Position numbers and translations under genes: made by a program
Shown: piece after piece, positions 31,911 to 42,234 of the stretch
Numbering within the stretch: the stretch's first letter is position 1
Layout of the letters: every line of letters begins with the position of its first letter
Notes under the pieces: model-generated
What the model was told of the DNA's origin: nothing
Databases searched by the model: none
The model's input: the letters and a program-made list of their open reading frames with translations, nothing else
NCBI GenBank assembly: GCA_032988165.1
Contig: JANTQF010000026.1
Location: forward strand, 124,001-188,000
DNA length: 64,000 nucleotides
Origin: Emmonsiellopsis sp. PD_33
Taxonomy: Eukaryota > Ascomycota > Eurotiomycetes > Onygenales > Ajellomycetaceae
Direction of reading: 5' to 3'

Positions 31911-34255
31911 CGCGGGATGGTTGAGACGTGTCGGCGGCCAAACCTATGGTGACGAAAACGGAGCTGGCACACGACCGGGAGGTACTCTACTGGTAGAGCG
32001 CGCGGTTGAATGAAGAAGCGTAGGGATAAACTGAGCAGTGGCAATTCTTCTTGGTGAACGTTATTAACGCGAAGTCGGGAGAGATATTGATTTTCAATGC
32101 AGCGAATGCCAAGATGGGGCCCGGCAATGGGGAGGTAAATTGCATGAAAGAAAATATAGCAAAGTGTAACAATATCTCTCCAGAAAGAGCTCGGGGACTA
32201 AATATATAGTTGAAAAGAAAAGAAAAGAATGGCACATCCAGCTGGAAATTTTCCACAAATTTTCCAAACGGAGTGGAAAATTAGTTTTCGGAACCGGGAC
32301 AACTTTCAAGTCTGACCAAAACCCGATCATCCGAGCTAAGGCCAAGGGCCGTGCTCCGGGGCTTTAGGCATCGAAATTTCTCGTGTCACGGCTTGTTTCC
32401 AGAACACAAGGCCCGCTCCCAACTTCCAAGACGCTGCCAAGCACTGGCAGGTGGTGATGCAAGTCCCCTGAGGCCGCACGCGAAGAACTGAGGCCTCACT
32501 AGCATCCTGGAGAGCTGGAGCTGGAAGGGCTTGTTGGCTCACCAGTCAGCGTGGTCCTGCAAACAAACAGCCGCCCAGTAGCTTTTATTTCGGGGGCCAA
32601 AGAAACAAAGGTTTAAAAATAACATGGGTCAATATCCCTATGTCATGCTGCCTGCCTTCGAACGGCAACAAATTTGGGTTTTATTGTTCTCACACAGCAT
32701 TGGATAAACATTGATGAGGCTTTGACCATTGATATTGTTTCATGGGCGTGAGAAGTCTGGAAGCGAGAGCATGGGCGGGCACTCCGTCCCAAACAGTCAA
32801 CACGCTCGTATCTTCTTCTTGGCATGCCAGCCTGCGGCCCAGCGCGAAAGGAAGGATCTTTCTATTCTCCGTACAGGTAACAGCATTTGCCGAGTCTGTT
32901 AGCCCTGGTACGATCGAGATAAAAGTCCAGGACCAAAGGGAGGGCTAATTTGATCACTTTGTGGACGTCGTACAAGGCGATCTCGATGCTTTGTTGATGG
33001 ATGGAGGTCAAGATAGAATTAAAGATGGGGAAAACCACGGGGCGGGTGGAGCTAGGTTACATAATCCAGCTTGGCCCCATTCATGTAGACCAGCCAATCA
33101 GAACTCTCTATTCGATACGGCTGGTACGTGTAATACAGATCTCCACGATACATACATCCAGCAACACGTCCCGAAATCTTCCCTCCGCCTGCATCAATCA
33201 CCACGCCCAGCGCCAACATGTCGAACCGTCGCATGGCAGCCCGTGGCAGCACATGGATGACAGCTCTTGGTCATGTGCAGTTGCACAATTCCGACATTTT
33301 CCTTTCCTCCAGCCAGTTTCGGTCGGTCAAGCCGTGCCGATCATCCCCGACCCGACAAGTGGCTGGTCAACCGGTGTTCTGGCCCATCTAAACCCCCAAA
33401 AGGGCAACCGGAGGGTGCCCAGGAGAGACAATCTTATCTTCCTCATCATCTGGCGGTGTCTAATGACATCACTTCCAGTATCATTATTATTATCACCTGT
33501 TGCAATGAAAGATTACAATTGCAGCCACTTTCCAAAGCCGCCCTGCTTGGGATCCGCATATCAATCGGGGCCAGATAAAACAGAAAAACCACTGGGACAT
33601 CCAAAAGTCGCTAAAACCCATTGCTTTTCGGATGACCAACCAACCAATAACAGTATTCCGGGAGGGCTCCATTCCGGTCTCCGATATTTCTTACTTCGCC
33701 CAAAACAGCCCTGATATACCCGCAAACTCCATGATTCGGAATTTGAGAAGATAAACCCCAGTTTCATTTTCCCCAACCAATGTCACAATAATTAATATCT
33801 ATCCGATACATCGAAGCGAAGAAGCATTGGCAATGCGTCTCGAGATCCAACTGATAGACCCACAGCGGGCTAAGCCACTTTTTGTGGGGAAAATATTATC
33901 CCGAACCCGGAGGCCCAAGTCGCCGACACGCCGACATTTTTGTTTTCTTGTCCCTGGCTTCCGGGGGGTGTTTTGGGGAATTTCTCATCTCTGGTCTGGA
34001 GTTTATGCTTCAAAAATATCTTCACATGGTGGCATATGAGAAGGGAAAACATGCTGACGACGATCTCAATTGCACACCAGTTCCAAATAGACATCGGCAC
34101 GATGAGCCACGAAGAAACAAAAAATTCATTAGGTATAAATAGCAATGTGATGCCAATTGACAATGTCAATCGGGACCTAATAACCACCCCACCCGCAAAA
34201 CCCACAATACCAAAGAAAAAAAGACCCACTCCACGTCATAACCCCAAGCACCACC
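31911..34255. promoter_or_regulatory. Long spacer, MFS promoter and J-protein 3' end
   Basis: 2.3 kb with no supportable gene. Near the MFS start there is a TATA-like stretch (around 32197-32207). An open frame at 33001-33714 has no domain, odd composition and overlapping frames on the other strand. A GC-rich cassette at 32340-32560 looks unlike its flanks. Confidence 0.4.
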
Positions 34256-35061
34256 CTACGACACAGCAGACCTCAACACCCTCGCCGCCAACTCACTCAG
34301 CAACTTGGCCTTATCCTCCCGCGGCAGTTCTTGAAAAACCTCATAAACACTCTTCCCCCTCGCATCCCGCACAGCACCCAGCCGATTCCCCGCAACCGCA
34401 CCCGCCAACGCGCCCGCAAAATTCGCAACAATAAACCCCAGTGCACCACCGCTCACCCCACCTACAATCGACCAGAACTTGCCCGTTGGCCGAGTGCCAC
34501 CATCCACATCCTCCGACAGCCCCTCCTCGCGGAGCATTTCTTCAAATATGGAGCCGAACTGATCGGATGCAAAAGATGAGGAGGCGGTTTCTGGGCGCGG
34601 GGGAGGGGGAGTGGGCCGCGAGGCCCGTCGTTGGTGGTCATATTGGCTGCGTCTGGTTGGGTCAGAGAGGACGTAGTAGGCTTCGTTTACCTGTTTGAAT
34701 ATCTCTTCGCGGGCGGCGCGTTCGGGGGAGGTCGTGGCGACACGGTCAGGGTGGGATTTTAGAGCGGCGCTGTGTTGGGGTATTTTGGTCAGCTGGGCGG
34801 GTGGTTCTGGGCAGAGGGTTTGTATCTTCGACGGGAATGAGGACGGACCGTTTGTAGGCCAGGCGGATTTGGTGTGCCGTGGCGGAGGGGTCTATTTCTA
34901 AGATTTTATCTGGGGATTATTGTGGTAAGTCATGGGCATAGGCAAAGAATACCTTATAGCGATGAAGCTTACAATAATCTAACGTGGAATCTGTATGCCC
35001 ATCAGCTTTCCATCCGTAAACCTTCTGTATTTGGAGATCGAACGCAATGCATACCTGCCAT
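34256..35061 (-). CDS. DnaJ-domain protein with microexons
   Basis: Small Hsp40 co-chaperone of 199 residues. Exons on the minus strand: 35061-35055 (7 bases), 34990-34973 (18 bases), 34909-34849 and 34769-34256. These tiny exons are the only way to build the start of the J domain: M-A-D-S-T-L-D-Y-Y-K-I-L-E-I-D-P, with each junction splitting a codon. Seen: J domain 5-80 with HPDR (35-38) and VNEAYYVLSDPTRRSQYD, a Pro/Ser linker, then a glycine- and alanine-rich hydrophobic segment (FWSIVGGVSGGALGFIVANF) that may be one membrane helix or hairpin, and a Lys/Glu C-terminus. The third intron has a GTCCGT donor, uncommon. Found widely in Eurotiomycetes, function unassigned; it stimulates an Hsp70 by the HPD motif. 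Confidence 0.85.
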
Positions 35062-35799
35062 GATGAATAGTATATAATTTGTCGCCTGGGATGCTCGGTG
35101 CGAGGGACTGTAGGTGAAATCAACCTAAAATGAGTGAAACCAAATCCAAAATCCGGGATATCTCAATCACACTATCAAACATGTATGCTGTATGGCATAT
35201 CAAGTCGATTATGTCTCCCGACGAGGTGATTTCTGGTTGTTGCAGGGCTGCCTTGGACCGATGACGTTATGCCTGTGACACGTGCAAACCTTATCTCGAC
35301 CTCCAACCACGTGACACGTTTTTCTTGGCACGGTCTAAACATAGACCATTCCCAATGCGGCAAAGCGCCCTCCCGCCTCCCCTGGCTCCTTCTCCCAGCC
35401 ACCCACGGCTCGACTGCGGGAGTGAACGACTCGACAACAATAGGGACAGTCTGTACTTGCGCAAACTGCTGTCCCGCAATTGACCTCCATCTCTCCTCCA
35501 TCTCATCTGCCAATTGACATCAGGGGCATAAAACCAACCACACAGTCCACGACACGTTGTCTGGCGCTATCCTCGTCTTACAATAACCAAAGCTCCCACA
35601 GCGGGTCTTTGGGCCTCGCTATCCACTGACGGCCGTCAACGATTTCAGTCCGGACTGGAGCCAACAGCAGCAACTCTTCACAGTGCAGGCTTTCCTACAT
35701 CCCCCAGCCAATTAACCCCCACCCCCGCAGGCTCCAATCGCATCCATACATACCACATACACACACAGACACACGTACATACAAACGACCCCACCAGCC
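35062..35799. promoter_or_regulatory. Divergent promoter, J-protein / Ser-His-rich protein
   Basis: 738 bases, ending in a CA-rich leader (35740-35795) before the downstream ATG. No gene seen. Confidence 0.45.
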
Positions 35800-36360
35800 A
35801 TGAACTGGCTCTACCCCTTCGCCCGCAGCAGCAGCAGCAGCAGCAAACGCCGCCGCAGTCGAGACCGGCACTCCTCCTCTTCGCACCACTCACACTCCCA
35901 CTCCCACTCCCACTCGCACTCCCACTCGCGGCACGGGCGCAGCAGCCCCAGCCCCTCCCTCTTCAGTCTAGGCGGGTACGCAAACCGGTCGACGGCCTCC
36001 TCGATCTTCTCCCTGGGCTCATCGTCGTCGTCGTCGCGGCGCGCCAAGCCGCGCTCGGGCTTTATTTCGCGCATGGTGCGGCGCATCAGGCGCCTGTTCC
36101 GCGATATCATGCACTATGCCAAGAAGCATCCGATGAAGGTGTTTGTGATGGTTATTATGCCGCTGATTACGGGCGGGGTGTTGCAGAAGATGCTTGGCGC
36201 GGTGGGGATTAGGTTGCCGCCGTCGTTGGGGGGGCTGAAGGGGGGGAGTAAGGGGGGAAGGAGTGGGGGAGGGATTAGCGATTTGATGGGGGGTGGAGGG
36301 GGTGGTGGGATTGGGGATAGTGTTGGGGGGTTGGTGTCGTTGGCGAAGATGTTTGTGTGA
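35800..36360 (+). CDS. Ser/His-rich single-pass membrane protein, unknown function
   Basis: Intronless, 186 residues. Seen: an N-terminal Ser-rich/Arg-rich region, then a His-Ser alternation (about 32-44) encoded by repeated CACTCC units, a second Ser run (73-79), a basic amphipathic stretch (RMVRRIRRLFRDIMHYAKKH), one hydrophobic segment (VFVMVIMPLITGGVLQKML, about 115-133), and a glycine-rich tail encoded by G-rich DNA. The order basic helix, membrane segment, Gly-rich tail looks designed for a small membrane or organelle-surface protein. I do not recognise a family and assign no function. The His/Ser run could bind metal, which is only a suggestion. Confidence 0.6.
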   Translation: MNWLYPFARSSSSSSKRRRSRDRHSSSSHHSHSHSHSHSHSHSRHGRSSPSPSLFSLGGYANRSTASSIFSLGSSSSSSRRAKPRSGFISRMVRRIRRLFRDIMHYAKKHPMKVFVMVIMPLITGGVLQKMLGAVGIRLPPSLGGLKGGSKGGRSGGGISDLMGGGGGGGIGDSVGGLVSLAKMFV

Positions 36361-37631
36361 GGGGTCTTAGGGGTGAAGGTTGGTGGGGGGGTTGAATCCG
36401 GGACAACGGGACGGAAATGAACCGCGGGGCTCTTCTCCCTATTAGGGCTCTGCTAAATGGTCCCGCTATGGCGGGATCGGGCCGTGATGAGGATTTGGCT
36501 GGGCCAATTGGGCTATCAACATGCTGAAACACCTTCACCGCCAGTTATCTCAAAGATCTGGAAACCAGTCCGTGCGTCACGAATGATGTTTTTATTTTTA
36601 TATTTTGTTGCTATCTGTTTCCCTTTGCCATGTTCTGCTCTGTTCTAATTTTCTTTCCCCCATGGTGGAATCGGGCGGATGGGTGGATGCTCTTGAAATG
36701 ATGCCACGAAAAAAACATCAAAACGAAACAAGGGGAACAGAACAGGGACAAACTCGAAAAACCTCCGATTGCAGCGCGAACGAACGAACAAACAAAATAT
36801 TGATTGATATAAACCGCTTGCTTGGCTTGATCCATTTATCATTTTGATATACATACCCTATGATACAACGATACCAGTGGAATTTTTTTCAATTTTGGAT
36901 TTTGGATTTTGTGTTTTGTTATGTTATGCTACACTATGCCATGTTATGATTTCTGTCCTGCTTGTTCTGTTTTATTATATCTTACATTCCCCACATACAA
37001 AGATAGAGAAAGTATCTAGAAAACGCCATATTTATATAGATATATAGATACCAAATAAACTAGGCCCATTAGCCAGCCTGGAGGCGACTTTAATTCCCTC
37101 CCTCCCTCCCTTAACCTGGGCACATCATCCCCCCCTCCTTTACCAGCTGCGCTGATAACAGATAGCATTCATTACCACGGCTAGCTACATAGACTCACAA
37201 TACCAATAACAAATATGATGCATGCATGCTATTTATCCGGTCCGGACATGCAGGTGCCCGATGAAATTGAATCTGCTCTCTGCATCCTTCCTCCCTGGGG
37301 ACGATCGGGGTAGGTGGGTGGGTGGGTAGGTTGCTGCGTCGTGCGGCGTGCGGCGTTGGGGATTGATTGTTTTTGGTGTCGGTCTGTGTCTGCGTCTGCG
37401 TCTGTGTAGGGGGATGGTTTGGGTGGTGGCTTGGGGGGGTTAGCTGTATTAGGTATTAGGGGAGGAGGGATGGAAAGGGGGAGGCGTGGTTGGGGGGAGA
37501 TGGGTAGATGGGTAGATGGGTTGGATAGGGGAGGATAGGGTTGTAGTGTAGTGGATGGGTACATAAGCTGGTTTAAGTTATTCAAGCGAGAGGATAAAGA
37601 GATGGTAGGGATAAAGGCTTATATAAGGTAG

Positions 37632-37654
37632 AGATGGATGGATGGATGGATGGA
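37632..37654. repeat. (GATG)n microsatellite
   Basis: About five GATG units in the convergent spacer. Confidence 0.6.
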
Positions 37655-37768
37655 AGAAGGGTAAATATCTAGATACCTGCGTATAGTTTGGCAGTACATA
37701 TTATACAAAATAATCTTTTTTGTTTAAACATGTTGTATGTGGAGAAAGGAAGAAGGAAGCAAAAAGGA

Positions 37769-37769
37769 A

Positions 37770-37804
<35 letters not shown>

Positions 37805-37821
37805 AGAGGAAGAGGAAGAGG
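37769..37821. repeat. (GAGGAC)n/(GAGGAA)n hexanucleotide repeat
   Basis: Pure purine-rich hexamer array changing from GAGGAC to GAGGAA units, 50 bases before the ERJ5 stop on the opposite strand. Confidence 0.65.
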
Positions 37822-37874
37822 TAAACGAGTAACCCGCCGAGATCAATTGTAAAGAACACAATCATCAGATCAGA

Positions 37875-39294
37875 TCAACCCCTCTTCCCCCGTCTTCTCG
37901 ATCCCGAACCACCACCCCTCTTCTTTCCTCCCTTTACTGGCGCCTCATTATCACCATCAACCTCAACATCCACCTCCCCAGCGTCCTCCACCACCTCCTC
38001 TTCAACATCCTGAGCCCCACCGCCAACAACCCGCCCAACAGTCCTCCTCCAAACCCAAACCGGAAACCTAAACGCAAACGTATCCCGCACCCCTGGCCTC
38101 CGAATCTCCTCGACATCAAGCAAAAACTCCTCCTTCTCCCCCTCCTCATTCTCCTCTTCCAAAAACACATTCCCCACCGCATCAACAATCAGAATCTTGC
38201 CATTCTCAGCCATCACCCGCTTGCGATCGCCGCTGGAGCCAATCACGGCAGGCTCCCCCGTCGGCGTCGAAGTGCCGGATGACCGTTTACCGGCCCTCTT
38301 GCCATCCTTGCGGCTCTCCTTGTCCATCATGCGCTTCTGGCGGCGGTTCATGGCCACAGCAGCGCCTTCACCTGAAGATTCCACAGCGGAGGCGTTGCCA
38401 TTGCCATTGCCATTGCCACTGGCACTGGTATCACCCAGGGGAGAGATGCCACGGATACCCAGCTCATCGCCCCACGCCGCGCGTCTGGCATGGCGGATAT
38501 ACCGATCCACAAAGCCGCGCTGCTGCTTCCAGCCCAGCACCAAGGCGCCGTAGTGAGCGGCGCCGCCAAAGGCGATGAACAGGCCGACCATCACGGTGCC
38601 CAGCCCGGGGCGGAAGCGGGAGTAGTAGTACCCCGTCCCCTTCCACTTGGGGAAGCCATTGTGTAGGAAGTGGTCGTAGCGCTGGCGCTCGGGGCCCTTG
38701 AGGATGTTGTAGACGACGCCGAGGCGGGCGAAGCGGTCTGTTGCGAGCTTGACGGCGTGGGCGATTTCGCGGTCTGTGGGGCCCTTGGAGACGTGCACGC
38801 CTGGTTTTTTGGAGTTGGATTTGGATTTTGTGGTTGCGTGGGAGGCGACGAAGGCGCGTTTGGCTTTGTCTGGGTGGATCTGTTTGGACTTTTTGCGGAA
38901 GGCTTTGAGGAGGTCGGCTTGGGAGACGGCGGGTTTTACGCCGAGGAAGTCTGCGGAGGGTTAGTGGGGTTGTTCTATGTGTCATGTCTATGTGCATTGG
39001 GTGTTGTGATATCGCTGTGGTTGGGGGAGTTGCATATTCGGCTTCAACATGGGAGGTAGCTGCTCACCGTAGAAAGTCACGTTGGCGCCCTCATACTGCT
39101 GCACCTCATCTCTCAGACGGAATATCTCATGGTCTGTCCGCAATTAATTGCCAATTAGTCAGTATGTATTCCCTCCTGTATGTCATGCCTTGCAGGGTGT
39201 GTGGGGGACGGGGCCGACCTTCTTTGCTCCACGCAGCCACCAGCACCACCAGCACCGACAGCACCAGCAGGAATCTTGCCAACGACTGCCTCAT
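37875..39294 (-). CDS. ERJ5: ER J-domain protein ERJ5
   Basis: ER-membrane Hsp40 co-chaperone of BiP/Kar2 in protein folding. Exons on the minus strand: 39294-39219, 39133-39068 and 38950-37875, giving 405 residues. Seen: an N-terminal signal/anchor (ARFLLVLSVLVVLVAAW), then the J domain from EIFRLRDEV with NVTFYDFLGVKP and HPDK (73-76), where a long Lys/Ser insertion precedes the last J helix (RFARLGVVYNILKGPERQRYD). A second TM helix (about 164-187) follows, then a cytosolic Gly/Asn, Lys/Arg and acidic tail. Both short introns split a GAC codon after a G. The architecture equals yeast Erj5. Divergent from PRA1 across 1.1 kb. Confidence 0.9.
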
Positions 39295-40429
39295 TTTGGG
39301 CGAGCACGAGAGGAGGCACAGACAAGAAAAGTAGAGTTGGCGCCCAACGAGGCGGGGGGGGCCGGTAAGGGGAGGCGAACAAAGCGGGATGTGGATGTGG
39401 AGTTTGTCAGAGGAAGAAAAAAAGTTTTGTTTTTCGGTGACAGAGAGCCTTGTCTACTTTTTCCTTTTTTCTATTCTTATCCACTTGGGCGAGTTTCAAG
39501 GGCCAACGTGGACCAATCAAGCGCATCCAGGGCGTGTTGCTCGCAGGGAACATCGACGAACAAACAAAAGACCGGCCGCGGGAGGGATGGATGATGGGCA
39601 CAGTATGGGAATCTGCAGGGCCGGCGCTGTACACGGGCGGGAACAGCGCAGAGGCAGAGGCAGTGGTATTTAAAGTGCAGACTGCGTCCTGCTTTTCTTT
39701 CTTTCTTTCTTTCGTCTTTTCTGGTTTGTCTACGAATCGTCCCCTTCTACGCTGCCCGGATATCTAGTTGCTGCACCGCGGCGTGGAGGACTATGGGGGA
39801 ACCTTGGGACGTCGGGCAGGCTCACTGCTAGAGGGCTGCTGGGGCAGTTGTGCTGGGCCCCGCGAGTCGCCATCCGGGGCCCTCTCACATTGATACAGCC
39901 ACAGCCAATCTATTCTTCTAACTCCAAACTCCCCTTTTCTCCTCCTGGATTGTTCTTGATATCTTGATATCCACTGTCTGTTGCTTCAATCCAGCCTCGC
40001 GCTAAACCCAATCGGCGCTCGACAGCCCACGTGACCCGCTGCCCCTTTCAGCTGAGTCAGCGGCCCAATCCGGCCTAGCGCGGAGGAACAGCGGCCGACT
40101 TTCCCGATTCGGCAGGCCCAGAGACCAGGTTGCGGCTTCGACTTTTCTGGCTTCGACTTTGCTCTCGATCTGCTCGCCATCCTCCATCCTGATATCCGTC
40201 GACGTGTCTTGCTGAGCTGCGCACTCCTCACAGCCGCTCAAGGTACGTGGCTCCTCTGCGGGCCGGCTGTTTTAAGGCCACGTCGCATCCAGCCGCTGGC
40301 TGCTGATCACCAACTTTTTTTGCTGACCGTTTATCCATTCAAGAATCCCTAGAATAACCCTGTTTCTCGACCTCCCATTACCCAAGAAACACCCTTCTCA
40401 CTGTCTCCTACCCTCGCAATTCACCAAAA
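39295..40429. promoter_or_regulatory. Divergent promoter, ERJ5 / PRA1
   Basis: 1.1 kb with a (CTTT)n tract (39694-39713) and CT-rich leader segments before the PRA1 ATG. Two secretory-pathway genes share it. No gene seen. Confidence 0.45.
39694..39713. repeat. (CTTT)n microsatellite
   Basis: About five CTTT units in the divergent promoter. Confidence 0.55.
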
Positions 40430-40960
40430 ATGGCCCGTCTACAGATTCCGCTCGATGCCCTGACCTCCCGGTTTAGCCTGGGAGACAGATTCGCCAGTGT
40501 CCGCTCGCAATCCATCACTTCCCGCTTTGCCAACCTCAAGCCCATCTCCGAATTCTTCGATATCAAGAGAGTGTCCAAGCCCGCCAATTTCAGCGAGATC
40601 CAAAGCCGCGTCAACTACAACCTCAGCTACTTCTCCAGCAACTATGCCGTCGTCTTTGTCATGCTCAGCATCTACAGCCTCCTCACAAACCTCACTCTCT
40701 TATTCGTCATCATCCTAGCTATTGGTGGTACATACGGCATTGGCAAGCTGGAAGGCCGCGACTTGGACATCGGTGTGGTCCGCGCCACAAGCTCGCAGTT
40801 ATACACTGGTCTGCTCGTCGTCTGCATACCACTGGGATTGTGGGCATCCCCAATTGGCACGGCACTGTGGCTCATTGGCGCCACCGGAGTCACAGTCCTG
40901 GGCCACGCCTCGTTCATGGACAAACCAATCGAGGATGCTTTTTCAGAGGAGGCGGTCTAG
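40430..40960 (+). CDS. YIP3: Prenylated Rab acceptor PRA1 family protein
   Basis: ER/Golgi membrane protein that binds prenylated Rab GTPases and helps vesicle traffic (yeast Yip3, human PRA1). Single exon, 176 residues. Seen: the N-terminal cytosolic part ending in RVSKPANFSEIQSRVNYNLSYFSSNY, the family signature, then two long hydrophobic hairpins (about 75-107 and 125-158) and a short acidic tail DKPIEDAFSEEAV. Length is normal for the family. The stop TAG is followed at once by ATG of the next reading frame, an unusual zero-base spacing for a eukaryote, discussed as a finding. Confidence 0.92.
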   Translation: MARLQIPLDALTSRFSLGDRFASVRSQSITSRFANLKPISEFFDIKRVSKPANFSEIQSRVNYNLSYFSSNYAVVFVMLSIYSLLTNLTLLFVIILAIGGTYGIGKLEGRDLDIGVVRATSSQLYTGLLVVCIPLGLWASPIGTALWLIGATGVTVLGHASFMDKPIEDAFSEEAV

Positions 40961-42234
40961 ATGGTCGGCCGCGAACTCCTTACGATTCGCCCCAATGGGG
41001 AAGACCATCAGGGGCACGAGTGGGGAGATCCAACAAAGGGGGGTGGGTGAGACAGCTGGAAGACTCTGTCAGGGTGGAGGAGCTGGATAGCGATGATTAC
41101 GATAATGACGAAGGCGTGCCGCTGAATCCGTATATGGATCAACGGTTTATGGGCACGGAATATAATCCGCGTGCACGACGAAAAGGAAATTATGATTATG
41201 ATGATGACGGAGAGGAATCGACTGACGATGATGAGGAAGAGCATGGCCTTGTTGATGGCGATCCAGGCAGCACCATGTCTTACGCGATGCAACTGGCAAG
41301 ACGCGACAAAAACGACAGGTTGGTGGAGCGGGCATTGCAGAAAGTACGCCGAGCCCAAATGCAGGGGCAAACCAAAGTTATGCTCTCGCAGCGAGAACTT
41401 GATGCGTTGGAAAGGAAGAGACAGCAGGATGGTGGCGCTAATGGGGCGCCCCGGAAGGAGGCTTCTAGTCGACCGGCCGAAGACGCGAAACCCAATGGCC
41501 TCGATAAACGACTCCCAAACGGCTCGTCTCCAGCCGCGACCCCCGCACGAAAACGATCAAACCCGGATGCGTATGCTTCTTCCGCTGAGTCCCCGCGCGG
41601 CTATTACGCTCCGACGGCAGTTCGACCATCAAGTTCTTCTTCGAGTAGGCCCCGTTCACGTGCAGGTTCGATACAATCTAGCAGGACGAAGCACTCAAAC
41701 ACTCCACCTCGAGGCTTTCAACAACCAATGTATCCACAGCCGCTGCCGTATTCTGTTCCGGAAGATCAAACAGTACGACCAGGTTCCGCGTATCAACCTA
41801 CTTCGCGGCCACCCAATGATCCGACTCGGATGGCACGGTCTCGATCTAGTTCGAACAGCTTCGCATATCCCATTCATCAGTCGCCTTATCACACCTACCC
41901 TCTTCCTAGTATGGATCCGCGCTACGGTATTCCCTCGCATCCAAACGTCCCGCCACCAATAAACACCACATATCAACCCGTCTATCGATCTGTTTCGGGC
42001 GATTCGTACTTGAGCCGCAATGGAGCTGATCCTTTTATCGTCCAGCCCGCTTCCGCGATATGCGAGTCACCAAGACGCATGCGAGGTAGTAGCGGAAGCA
42101 GCAGCAGCGACAACGGGGTGCAGGTAGATGTGACCGACAACCCAAGTGCGCGACGTGGGCACGAAACCAGGGGCGCAAACGGTACTCATAGTCGAGGCAC
42201 TCGTCGGCGGAAACGACATCATCGGGAAAAATAA
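40961..42234 (+). CDS. Fungal disordered acidic/Ser-rich protein, frame probably broken
   Basis: From about 41044 to the stop at 42234 there is a clear coding frame of some 395 residues: WVRQLEDSVRVEELDSDD, an acidic stretch, then YAMQLARRDKNDRLVERALQ and SQRELDALERKRQ (coiled-coil-like), then a long Ser/Pro/Arg-rich disordered tail with a basic end. No ATG lies in this frame before 41134. The ATG at 40961 opens another frame (MVGRELLTIRPNGEDHQGHE...) that runs to the six-G tract at 41036-41041. One extra G there would fuse it to the main frame, suggesting a homopolymer error, a real frameshift or an unseen splice. Conserved type in Eurotiomycetes; function unknown. The start coordinate is therefore an assumption. 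Confidence 0.5.

Larger units (their letters stand above)
36361..37874. other. Convergent spacer rich in simple repeats
   Basis: 1.5 kb between convergent stops: homopolymeric and GATG/GTGG-rich tracts, a GGATGGATG repeat (37632-37654) and the GAGGAC repeat (37769-37821). An open frame at 37229-37585 is low complexity. No gene seen. Confidence 0.5.

Noticed and set aside
31978..32012. Sequence TGGTAGAGCGC resembling a tRNA A box
   Set aside because: No matching T arm or anticodon stem nearby.
33001..33714. Open frame of 237 codons
   Set aside because: Odd composition, no domain, and competing frames on both strands.
37229..37585. Pro/Thr-rich minus-strand frame
   Set aside because: Low-complexity translation of GTGG-rich DNA between convergent genes.
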